Source: Trichobilharzia szidati
Lineage: Eukaryota; Platyhelminthes; Trematoda; Strigeidida; Schistosomatidae
Length of the DNA: 64,000 bases
Reading direction: 5' to 3'
NCBI GenBank assembly: GCA_944472155.2
Contig: OX235277.1
Span: 15,262,804-15,326,803, forward strand
Within the stretch, counting starts at the first letter, position 1; every line of letters begins with the position of its first letter. Below the pieces are notes generated by a model that saw only the letters and a list, made by a program, of their open reading frames with translations, was not told the DNA's origin and made no database searches. Below, one piece after another: positions 13,960 to 25,100 of the stretch. Both the position numbers and the translations under genes were made by a program.

Positions 13960-14660
13960 GGTCTTTACTTGAATTACAACAGCTTCTGCCCATTGAGATA
14001 CAAATGAACGCTGATAAATACGATTTTCTCTAGAGCGAAGAGAATATGTTCACCAAACAAACTAGATAGTGAACTAATACTTCTTGAAAAATGCTTGAAT
14101 GAAAATGGTTGCTCACCAAGTTTCATTAACAAATATGGCAAGAATGAACTCAAGAAGCTTGATACAGCTACAGTCACTAAGAAGCCTATTTTCAGTGAAC
14201 TCGACTACAAGGACGGCGACATAATGAGAATGTTAAATAAACGATTAAGCATACCCCTGTCTAGGAGGTATCTTGCAGCATTATAAGTGTCTCTCTAACC
14301 CGAATGGCCTCCTCACTGGTGCAGTCATACATTGACAAGTACCCCTCACATGTTACCTCCAACTCTGTATATCAATTCACATGTATCTGCTGGAGCAGTT
14401 ACATTGGAAGAACAGAGAGGTCGGCCCACGTCAGATTCTGCGAACATGTACCAAGGATCTTCCGTTTAAAGAGACTGAATTGTTCAAGCTCTTCAACTGT
14501 TAAAAGACCTGATTGACACAGGACACCGAGTAGATGTGCTGGAATTATTCAGAATAATTAACAGACAACGTGCCTCAAGTCATCACACTTTTGTTCAAGC
14601 TAAAGCAATAGCACGATTGAAGCCTGACTTATGTTTTCAAAAAGATGTCGTTGTTGCATT
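13960..14660 (+). pseudogene. Penelope-like element relic, GIY-YIG end
   Basis: The frame at 14,050-14,286 (ELILLEKCLNENG..., KKPIFSELDYKDGD) and the frame at 14,304-14,516 (VYQFTCIC..SYIGRTER...CEHVP) line up with the C-terminal half of the element at 43,660-44,316 (SELDFLKATLAENG, YQFTCSCGARYIGRSQR, REHIP). The last piece, 14,510-14,650, holds AIARLKPDLCFQKD, matching AIHDFKPDVCVQKK. This is the linker and GIY-YIG endonuclease part of a Penelope-like retroelement, broken by several frameshifts and stops. The reverse transcriptase half is missing. Same strand and apparently same family as the 42-kb copy. Confidence 0.8.
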
Positions 14661-15050
14661 TCGATTACCTCGGTGCCTCACTTCCGAATAACTCTTCGTT
14701 TTGTCATTTTGTTATCATATCTTTTCACTCACCAATTTTTTTCCCTTGACTCTCTGAAGAGATAATTTTTCTTGATCTTCTAAGTTTACTCTCTCTATTA
14801 CATCATCAGTTTGTCATCTGACCTCATGTGCAATAAAATATTGATCTTCACTTATCTAATCGCGTATCTATTCCTAATATTCTCTTGTTACTAACTATCA
14901 ACACAACTGTTTATTGATTTTTCAAGATACTTCTCTCTAACAAGATATATATATATGTCGTAACACTTTAGACACCTTGGAAATCGCAATGCCTTATTTC
15001 ACTATAACAATATGCTTGCTAATGAACTTTTTCATTTTATTTAAGAATCC
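14660..15050. other. AT-rich spacer
   Basis: No gene seen. Includes a short TA run near 14,946. Confidence 0.4.
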
Positions 15051-15059
15051 AGGTTGTAC

Positions 15060-15610
15060 GCAGCTGATGACAACAGACGAAGCAAAATTGATCCAGATTA
15101 AACTGAGCTAATATTTCTTCTTTCTTTGTTCAAATTTATAAAAGGGAATCATTATGTAAAATAAATTGTAGCAACTGCGAAAAGCACTGCATTGTTCAGA
15201 GTGGATGTATCCTTCGTCTTCGTATCCGTGAACATAAACTAACCGTCAAAATACATGATATCCACTCACTCAAATCATTACATACATACAACCATGGACA
15301 TCAGTTCTACTGGGACAACATTCAAATAATAGATAAAGGAAACACCAAGAATGCAAGAGGATTTTAAGAAGCTCAACTGCTACTTCAGTGAATCGTCAAT
15401 GATTAGACACATCAATATAGACAAAATTTACCAATTGATGAGAATAAAGTCGCACACAAAAAAGGTTAAATTTCAAGTCAAAGAAATAATTAGTTCAAAT
15501 GCACGTAGCCTAGAGTGTGTGAAAGCACACAAAAACAGCCAATCACGTTCCCTGTCACCAGGAGAGATGACTGATAAACTCGTGGAGAAATCTAAATGCC
15601 CACTTTAAAT
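15060..15610 (+). pseudogene. Second-family Penelope-like GIY-YIG fragment
   Basis: Conceptual translation over 15,165-15,350 gives CSNCEKHCIVQSGC, LRIREHKLTVKIHDIHSL and GHQFYWDNIQIID. These resemble the Cys-containing GIY-YIG domain end of Penelope-like elements of the lineage with an RIREH motif. The frame breaks near 15,360. A degenerate hammerhead-like core follows at 15,622-15,652, where such elements carry ribozymes in their terminal repeats. No upstream reverse transcriptase is present on this strand. Confidence 0.6.
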
Positions 15611-15621
15611 TGAAGAATGCG

Positions 15622-15652
15622 CTGAAGAAGTTGCCTTGTAGGGCAATGAAGG
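15622..15652 (+). ncRNA. Degenerate hammerhead-ribozyme-like core
   Basis: CTGAAGA is followed by a possible stem (TTGCC / GGCAA) and then GAAGG where an intact hammerhead has GAAAC. The position, just after a Penelope-like coding end, fits. It is probably inactive because the GAAA box is changed. Confidence 0.35.
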
Positions 15653-15659
15653 CTTTGCA

Positions 15660-16827
15660 AACAAACTATCCAGCTCAGAGTTCACAACTACGTCAATAAA
15701 ACTTTTCTTTATGCGTTGTAGAATATTTGATGCCAATTGATAAACTACCACTAGACGATTGTTGAGTTTCTTATTTTCATGCCATACGCTAACGTATCGT
15801 GAGGTATTTTAACTTGAGGAATGACTTCTTCCGTTCTCTTTTCCATCATTATCAGTGTGTTATGTTTGTCTTTTCGTAGTTGTAGTTGTGAATATTGAAT
15901 AAAGATTCGATTATGAGAATAACTGACAACTTGTTTCATAGGGAGACTGGTTATCTAAAAATTAAAAAAAAATTGAACTGACTGTCTCGAAATTATACCA
16001 CTACCAAGCATTAACTAACACTTCAGCCATATGGTAACTCATATTGTACAGAGATTTCTCACCACAGTAGTTATTGGAGGTTCTTCGGGTTTTCAGACAG
16101 TGTGATCCTAACAAACTACAATTCAGTTTACAGATTTGTCTCCACAGAGTTACAGAGGAAACGTGTATCAAATTACCTTGGTCATTGAGTATGACTGACA
16201 GGATGGGATCAAATAAGAAATTGTGTAGATGCTGATGTTAAAGTTGATAGTAAGCATTGATTGATTCAAGAGAAAATTAATTGTTGAAAACCAATTGAAT
16301 AATGTCTGAAAAATAATGTGAACATTGAACGTTGGTTCACTGACCTTGTTGGTGATGAATTCGGGGGCGTGAATGATTCTATCCTGTACAAGTTGGAAGA
16401 CGACAAAATAATACGAATTACAGTACAATACACTCCTTGCAAAACATTTGTTTATTGACTCTGTATCAATATCGATTTTAATTAGTGAAGAATACAAGTT
16501 ATTGTAAGTACTGTTTTGAAGTTAAAGGAGATAATCAGACATAGTTATTATCGATTCGGATTGTCTTCACAAATAAATGCATTAAAAGGTTAAGTTCCTT
16601 GACAGTATCAGCGTACAAAGTGATTGCAGATTTTAGGGGAAGTGCACATCAAGAGACACTATTGAATGCAATATCAAAATATGTCGCATATTTCCTATGT
16701 ACTTTATTGTTGATCCTACTCAAATTTCGTTACCGCACTCTAATCGATGGAGTGAATATCAATATTTTATAATTCAGATGGCTGGGGAGATTCTCCAACC
16801 AGGAATGTTATCCAAATGAAGAAGCTA
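15660..16827. other. Unassigned AT-rich sequence
   Basis: No supportable gene. The reverse frame at 16,168-16,497 has no recognisable motif. Confidence 0.4.
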
Positions 16828-16828
16828 A

Positions 16829-16866
16829 AAATAGTGGTGGAATCAAAACGGAGATTCAATATATGA
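16829..16866 (+). repeat. 38-bp direct repeat, left copy
   Basis: Identical to 17,572-17,609 and 743 bp apart; the two flank the Penelope-like reverse transcriptase fragment. Confidence 0.8.
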
Positions 16867-17430
16867 GGACTTGAGTTATGTATGTAATATGATTGTTGGT
16901 TTTGGTATTGAGTTTCCGGTCCATGTAAGTTGATTTACGATAAACTTGAGTTTCTAATTCCCTTGTGGTTTCTCGCTTGACTAAGACGTCGTGAAATATG
17001 ATTTCATTCTCAGATTCCTCTTTTCTTGGGATTTTGATGGCGTTGATGACTTTGTTTGTTAAGTTGTGAGTCTTATCCAACTCGATTCTTTGAAATAAAA
17101 CAAATGTATCATCTACGTAACGCATCCAAATTTTAAGTTTGATCGCTGGTAGGATAACGTCTTTGATTCCTTGCGTAACTGCTTCTGCAATCGAACCTGA
17201 TTTTGACGGTTTCATTGGTGTTCCAATATACTGAACAAATATTTGATTTTTGAATTGCGAGGATGTTGTATAGCATAGTTTTATGCTTTCCATCCAACTT
17301 GTGTGTGTGACTCTTCTGATTATTGTGAGAGGTGTTTGTCGTTGCTGAGTAATTGCTGCATGGTTTCATTTGGTAGTTTCTGTCCAATTGAGGTATGTAA
17401 TGCTGTGACGTCAGAGGATACCATTATTAC
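16866..17430 (-). pseudogene. Penelope-like reverse transcriptase fragment
   Basis: On the reverse strand a frame begins near 17,424 with MVSSDVTALHTSIG (RT motif A). After a frameshift it continues at 17,293-16,856 with IGTPMKPSKSG (motif B, degraded from GTPMGSP), WMRYVDDTFVL (motif C, catalytic DD) and HDVLVKRE...VYRKSTYMDRKLN. This is the palm and thumb of a Penelope-like reverse transcriptase, of a different lineage from the 42-kb element. It is truncated at both ends, has no GIY-YIG domain on this strand, and sits between two 38-bp direct repeats. Confidence 0.8.
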
Positions 17431-17571
17431 TTTTTCATTTGTGTCAATGACTCTGATCTTCTTCAGAAATCAGATAGCTGAAGCAGTGGAATGGTTGCAG
17501 GAATCCTTTAGCTGTTCCAATTTTCTGAAAATTCTTTGTGGAAATTGTGTGTTCGAGTTCCTGGAAGCTGT

Positions 17572-17609
17572 AAATAGTGGTGGAATCAAAACGGAGATTC
17601 AATATATGA
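17572..17609 (+). repeat. 38-bp direct repeat, right copy
   Basis: Same sequence as 16,829-16,866. Confidence 0.8.
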
Positions 17610-18239
17610 AGTCACTGTGTGTTAATTTGTTTCATTCACGTAGGTTCTGAAAGCCCAAATCAAGCAGTTTATGCAGTGAGACTCGGAAGCTGGTGAAGTT
17701 TGGTATTACGTCTTGTTCTACTCTACAAATAAATCAAAATGTTCAGCTTTACTTTTCAAATTTGTTCCTCTTCAGGATTTTTACCACTTGATTCAACTCT
17801 AGTTAGTCTATCACAACAGTATTTCTTCTTTACAGTATCACTTCAATTATCTTTTTCATTTTGTGTTGCTTTGGCTGGGTATGAAACTCTGTGTTATGAT
17901 TTCCTTTCACGCTTCATGTGAAAGTGCCTGGTTCTTCAAACACACATCAGTAAAGGACATGCAACACGAATAGATTTCAGTACAGGGGGAACTGTCTCAT
18001 TGAATCAAGCTTATTATCGCAGACAAATGCAAACCAACTGGTCATGACAAAGTTGACATATGCGTTGCTGACACAGCGTATAGGAATGTCGCCGACCATG
18101 CATATGGCCAGCAAACGTTGACCTGCAGGTATCACGTGCTGAAAATTTCATACTTATTCAAAACCTTATATGAGGAATCAACGTATATTCAAAATAAGGA
18201 AGAATTTATATATATATATATTCGTTAAATGAAGACTCA
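17610..18239. other. Spacer before gene B upstream region
   Basis: May include more Penelope-like leader DNA on the reverse strand, but no motif is clear. Ends in a TA run near 18,209. Confidence 0.35.
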
Positions 18240-18973
18240 TTATTTGTAATATTATTTAGTCTGTATGTGACAGTCGTGACGCTAGAACACATAAGGTCAG
18301 ACTCTGCATATGTACAAGAAGCATCCACCAATTATGATGTAAAATAACCTGGAAACTCCATTCACACAAGCCTGCAAAAATATTTGGAGCTTGGAATACT
18401 CAGAGAAATCAGTTTATATCATAAGCTGTACATTCTTGAACTCTCATCAACTTAGGAATCAATGGATGATAGCTTATCTGTTACGTGACAGCATTATACA
18501 ACTTCATGAGATTGCATCTTCAATAATATGCATAACAAAGGTTGACATAGATAAACAAGTATTTTGATCAGTACATAATGATTCATTCAAAACAAAGAAG
18601 CTGAGCTCATTATTTGGAGACTGAACGAGCTTGCAAGTAACAACAACAATTAATCGATGGTATACACCATTTTGATGTTTTCAGGTTTACAAACGTCACA
18701 TCCCTTTTGTACGCCCTATTTGCATAGAATGTTCTGTTTTGTGTAAGACGTCATTTTATACTCACACGACCATAAATATCATTAAAATGAATACATTATC
18801 ATAATATATTTCTCTCTAACTTCGTGTTGAAGTGAATCTTGTTTTCTTGTCAGTGTGACAGAGATTGCTGTCAGACTGATTGTAAAAATAGTAACTAAAC
18901 ATGAGCAAGATGAAAGTCAAAGATGTAGCAGATGACATTTGTAAACAAAATTCTGACAATTTGCTTTACATAC
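18240..18973 (+). repeat. Upstream region of gene B, duplicated at 44,770-45,590
   Basis: The stretch matches 44,770-45,590 in the same direction (for example atgagcaagatgaaagtcaa at 18,901 and 45,514). The match stops about 125 bp before the gene B start codon. It therefore marks the beginning of the tandem gene unit. Confidence 0.8.
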
Positions 18974-19055
18974 TAATGAAAAATTGCTTTGTTTCGATTA
19001 AATCTGCTTTGTGTAGAAAACTGATATTTCATTGGTTGCCTGATGTGACAACAGC

Positions 19056-19063
19056 TATTTAAG
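19056..19063 (+). promoter_or_regulatory. TATA-like box of gene B
   Basis: TATTTAAG lies 37-44 nt before the ATG at 19,100. A pyrimidine tract (tctctctct, from about 19,080) is a likely start of transcription, giving a very short 5' leader. Confidence 0.5.
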
Positions 19064-19099
19064 GGAGGACTTTGATCATTTCTCTCTCTGAGACGAAAC

Positions 19100-19163
19100 A
19101 TGGTTTCCACACATTTATTGGCTATTTCTCTTTCATTTTTCATTGCTGTTATGCTTGTTGATG
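19100..19163 (+). CDS. Gene B exon 1: signal peptide
   Basis: ATG opens 21 codons plus one base before gtgagt at 19,164. The peptide starts MVSTHLLAISLSFF and continues IAVMLVD, a short N-region, hydrophobic core and small/acidic end, as in a secretory signal. The TATA-like box and pyrimidine tract lie just before it. No long frame follows, so splicing is required. Confidence 0.8.
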
Positions 19164-22100
19164 GTGAGTATAACAATATTCCAAATGTTTACATTGCTTT
19201 ATTGATTTTCGCCAACTTTTGCTTCTGAAGACGTTATACCATTTCATAATTGATTAAAATCATAGTTGAAATCAAGAATTAAAGACAATCCCTGATACAT
19301 CTATGAACATATCTATGAATTATGAATAGAAATGCGTAAAATGTGCATGGGCCAAACAATTTATTTTAAAATCCAATCGGTTCAAGTGTGTTCTGTGATC
19401 TACTTGAATCATGTATGTACACCTCATTGTAGGAAGTGGTTTGGATCGTGAGTTGAACACTGTTTTGAATCATAATATTTAATCATTTGTTGTTTCACAT
19501 TACCTCTTGTTATCAGGTTGAGACTGGATTTGTTCTAGTTCAACTCACGAAGACTGACACGAAGACATTTTTGATTCTTAAAAATGAAAATGAATATATA
19601 TGCAACAGACACGTTGAAAGAAATAAACATCTTCAAATGACTTCAGGCCACTTCTACTCGACAATGATAGTCAAGATTTTGCGCATTGTGCTTATATTAT
19701 AAGAACAGAAGTCAAGACACTGAATAGCAATTGTATTCTTCATTGATCAAACCAATGTTTATTTGTATTTATAGTTTATATTCTTCAACTAATCTCTGAG
19801 CATACAATTTAGGTTTTCATCACACGATATAAAATAGAACGTTTAAATATACATAGTATTCTTTTGTTAGTGCAGTATATAACCATTGAAACAACAAACA
19901 GAATTTTCGAATAAATATAATGTTTTTTTTTGCTAATACTGCATTGAACTGTTGGAATATGTGAGAATAATATTTCGTTGGCACACATTAACCAAATCAC
20001 ACCACCACAATATCAGCTTGAAAACGACAACGAATACGTGCATGAATGACTGGAGTCACTTGTCGACTTCCTTCACCTATGACGTGTCATTCATGTTAAA
20101 AACCAGATTAATTGTGACTCCATTGTGTTAACAGTGAGCACTCAATCAGGGACATTCAATCAAGGTATATAATTTTAGGCAGGCTTTAAAAATATAATCA
20201 GCGAAATATATGATAAACTATAACACCAGTTTCCAGAGTATTTATCTTATCAATCTTCTTCAGCTGAAACCATGTTGAGAAAAAGTGAGTGATGTTTATC
20301 GAATATTCCATCTAAGGATTTCATGTAGTTATTACAGAAAGGTATGTCTGCAATAATCATCGTGATATCCAAAGTTAGGAATATCATGTTTGCGATTTAG
20401 AGAAGGGATTTATCAGTCGTCGAAACTTGTATTTATTGAAAGAGTGACATCCTTTTATCTCCTTATTATACATTATTGATAGGCGATTCCGCCTCACGAT
20501 AACACACGTCTGTAGGAGACACTACGTCATTACAACTTCAGATGACGAAGCAACTTTTGTAAAGACTACTGTTGTTAGCATATCTCATCAGAATTATGTG
20601 TAAGGCGATAACAAGTTCCTTTCTATTCTGAAAACTCCACCATATTATGAGAATGAATTGAGTAAATCACATCACTTAGACAAACCATAAAGTGGAAATG
20701 TTCTCTCGCTTCGCATTTTTACTTAGAAGTGGAAAAAGTGTTGCAATGTAAGTCCACACATCATCAGTATAATTTTTTAATTTCCGTTTAACGCAATAAA
20801 TTCAGTGAAGCTGCCAACGTCAATATTCTTTCTGAAACTGATTTCATTTCGTTCCTCGCATATGACAAAATAAATTTTCGTGGCTAAAATTGCTAAATGT
20901 TTTTCTGTGTGCTTAAATGTCTCACTTATTCGCCCTTATTTAAATCACATATGACTTATGTATTACCCCATAAGTTCAGTGAGTTTGTATAAAACAGGAA
21001 ATTGCGCGAAGTTGATTTAAGCATGAAGAAACCGGTAGTAGATTAACGTTGTTTGTAAGATCTGCAAATAAAACATGGGATTAAAATTTTAGATTGATGG
21101 AGGTAAAAGCCTGAACGATTTACTTTATTTTGATACTGAGGGACCGCGTATTTAAAAGTCTGTAGGCATGTACGGATTCAAGTTGGACCACTGTTTTCTA
21201 GAATTATTAGGATTAGTTAAATCATTTGAAGACGAGCCTCTATAAATACATCATTGTTTTCGGTACAAATATCCTGATATAAATGTTACCATCTCCATAT
21301 GGCACTCACTTGTATCAGAAACTAGTATTACTTCTTGATATTAAATGGCTCAAAGACCTAATTACGAATCTGGCTTGCATTTATGACGTCATCTATTAAG
21401 AAACATAATAACATGATGTTGTCATTATGTAATCTCTTTACTCAAGATGCACTCTCAGTGCATATCATTTACTGTCCGAACTAGTCGACAACAGTTTTTA
21501 AGACTAAAAAGTAGAATCGTAGGTAATTATTTAGAAGGCTGATATAAAATTACTGTGTAATGAAAACGGATAAAATGTCTTCTATCAATTACTGCATAGT
21601 GTTAAGACCATGTGAAAATTTTGTTCTTTTCAGGTTACAAAGATTGTGAGTTTATATGCCTGTCTTCTCCTTGTCGATGGTATGCTGCACAATACAGTTC
21701 ATCACAATGGAAATGATTGTCCGTTAGAGTAGTAAGACTCATCACTCATACCCGAAATATGTAAATGACTACTACAAATCAAATCAAGAGATGGAAAATA
21801 ATGAAATTATGTAAACGAAGTTGAAAAGTTGTGTGAGTACCTTGATATGATTATGAACAATAAATAGTGTTCAAAACTTCATCAGTAAATTTCACTGTAT
21901 AACACTGTTTGACATAACCAAATTAATTTTGGACACAATGGAATTATACTCCATCACAGTGCCCAAGTTGTATTCTTAAATCCATGTTACCTCAATCCTG
22001 TCTTCACCTCAAATTCTTTGCTGAGACTGCATTCGTGAATTCATGGGTGGCCAGCTTCACCTTACAGCTGTGGACTGACAGGTATAGATGTTTTTATGTG

Positions 22101-25100
22101 TGCACTATGTTTATATGAAGCGCCTGTAAATACTCTTTACGCACAACTTTGTTGTTAGCCATAACATAGTTTGAACTTCATGTAAGCATGTGACTGATAT
22201 TCGAGACTGTGTGTAAAGATGATGAACCATGATATTAGATAGTTGGAGGCAATCGACAGAGAGCATTGGTGCTAGGTTTCGTGCTTGTTTGAACTTGTCA
22301 GCAAGGCGTATATGCTACCTTGTAGTAATTCGTGTCCCTCCTGAGATTCGAAACTGCGTGGCAACGTCTCTGACTGCAGCATTGGGTGACCCGGGTTCAA
22401 ATCTCAGTCGGGATATGAGTTACTTCAAGGTTGCAGTTACGCCTTGTTGACGAGTGCCAAATAGCACAATAACTGGTTAAAGGATTCCTGCCAATTGCCT
22501 CCAACTATCTAATATCATCGAATCAATAAGCACCGTGATGATGAGCTACTTAGAATGGTGACCACATTGAAAACCTGACTGATAGAATTCAGTCTACATC
22601 AAAGAAAGGACTAGACACGGCGCACTAGTTACTAGTGTTTATTCAAACTATGATAAGAATCGGCTCATGACCATTCCTTCCTGAATGATTGATGCTGCAA
22701 GGCGAAACCTGGAAAACGATTCTTTGTTCCAATGCTCATGAAACCTATGTCAATAGAAACATAATGGGCAACACGTTTTACGATCAATTACATCTTATTC
22801 ATTGCAGTGTGTAAAAAGAAAGCATAAATTATGATTAACCCGATGGCTCACATGCAACAGCCTCTGCTTCAAGGAAACATACAGCCATTTAAACGAATTC
22901 ATCCATTAAAGGCTGCTTCCTAAGCGATTATTTCCTTATATGAATTTCGATGGAAAAATAAGATGTTTGCCTGAAACAAGTAATAAATTTGCGTAGCATA
23001 TGCGGACATTCACATCAAACACGTAATTATCACACACATTTATCTACAAGGCGATACAGCGTGAATCATTACAATTCATTTGAATAGGGGAAGAATAAAA
23101 AATGTACCAGTTTATTATTAACTAAATGTTTGTGTTCTCTATGATTCTTGTCAACTGGTTACAAGATAAACGATATGAAAATATAAATTACATTAAAAAT
23201 GGTAACATACATTTTCCACGATGACAAAGACAATAAGGTGGAAACTAAGGGTAACATTAGCCAGGAACGATGTAAGATGTCAAATAGTAAGGATTGAATA
23301 GGAATGACGACTTTACAGAAATTACATGACCGTTGCAAAACAGGCGAGGATGCCAAATAAGAGGTGAAAAATGGCTCCAGGCCGTTGGATGAGAGAGAGA
23401 AGGAAGTTGATGAAACTGTTTTTAGGTAAATAGTACCTTCCTTCCAAAATCGATCACTACAGCAAGCTCAATATAATGACAAACAATACATGCAACTCGT
23501 ACTGAAGTCACTCTTTTTTTTTCGTCAAGTTCCCCAGTGGAACATAGGGCTTCAAGCTAGTGGCTTGAAGTTTCTGTAGCAGTGTTTATTTTACAGGATG
23601 GGGTTTCTAGCCTCATGCCCAACCTTTTCTCTTCACCAGAATTATTTCTGGCTTAGCAAGGTAAAGGAGTGCGTCAGCCGGGGATCGAACCCCGGACCAT
23701 GTGCATGATCGGCGAGCGCCCTAACCGCTATGCCACCGACGCGAAGTCACTCTTAGTTTCTACAATTTATCTTTTTCGTCATGAAAATGTATTTTCAAAT
23801 CTGTAGTGAAATTTATGCTGTTACATAGTCCATCATGTATTCAGTTGAGAAGAATCAATTGTATTGTAATAATTCATGCTTTCTCACCTTCTATAGTAAT
23901 GTGTGTGATAATTACGTTTTTGATGAGAATATTCGAATACGTTGCGCAAATTTGTCGCACTTTTAAGATAAGTCACACCTTCTAATAATGAGCAAAGAAA
24001 GTGGTTTTATTTCATCTAACTGAAGTGTAATGTTAATTGTTCTACATCACATAGACAAAACTGTTTCCATTGTATGTCTTCACATCAACTCGATCTAGTT
24101 CATCCGTCATTATCTTACTACAAAACAGATGAAGACTGTCCCAAATGTACTGAACTAAATGCTGGTTGACTATGTTGAGCACGACACTTTCTAACTGCTA
24201 TTCATTATTTTTAACGATTTTTCTAGTATCGTCGGTTTAGTCAGAAGTTAATTATAATAAGTATAAATGATTATGTTCAGCCCATTCACTCTGCGAACAC
24301 TGAATTTGTAAAGTGTTTTATCAAAGCTACAAAATAGTCGAAATTTTTACGGTTTAACGATGAATTAGGCATAAATTAGTTGACATGCTGTCTGTGTTCC
24401 ATAACGTAGGTAGTGAAAATTACCAACACTCTATATTTACTGGGATTCTTCATAACATACTCGCTGAGGAATTTCTTTCGGGATTTATCATAATTTCACA
24501 GATGCAGCTTTTAGATGACATTTTATACATGACATGCTGTTCAGATGTAAAAGGTAGTCAAGTCTATATGAATAAATAGGAAATGCGACGGAAATGTGGA
24601 GTGGAGAATCAATGTATCAATATAAGGTCGCCGGACGTACAATCATTGGGATTAGTACAAGATGCTTTTCCTTAATCTTTGTAAAACATACGCCATGCCA
24701 TATAACGTCTCACTATGAAATCTTATTTCTGCAATGTTTATCGGTTTCACTTGAGAGGAATGCTCATGGAAAAATAGCGTAGTGGAAGTCTGTGTAAATT
24801 TACCTGATGAAACAATACGTCGTGGAATTCTAAATAAACTTTATGTGTTCATCTGGAGTCAGTTTTGAAACAGCACTATCACTGTGTGATGCAAACAGAG
24901 GATGTTGCCATTAAGTTAGAGCCTTTTTAATTTGATTTCTCCATATTCCGAGTACACCTACTGTTCGAAATACTATAACTAGCGCATAAACTTTCACCCT
25001 ATACGGCAGACTTGGAAGGTAAATCATCCATTTACTAAAATCATTAAACAATGTCACAAGATTTACTGGAACAGTTAAGAGTAGTGAATATCAAACCGGA

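Noticed and set aside
16168..16497. 109-codon reverse frame
   Set aside because: No motif, composition typical of AT-rich background, no second copy.
18901..19062. 53-codon frame starting MSKMKVKDVADD, with the same start at 45,514
   Set aside because: The two copies lose the shared frame after about 25 codons; similarity is explained by duplication of the upstream region.
19487..19702. 71-codon frame in the gene B region after a plausible acceptor
   Set aside because: It is open in a phase not used by the gene, with no donor or repeat-copy support.
22066..22079. AG-bounded 14-nt segment before gtatag in a gene B intron
   Set aside because: Not a multiple of three and gives an in-phase TGA.
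23671..23742. Possible functional tRNA gene on the reverse strand
   Set aside because: T-stem mismatch, attached body, A-tail and target duplications show a tRNA-derived SINE.
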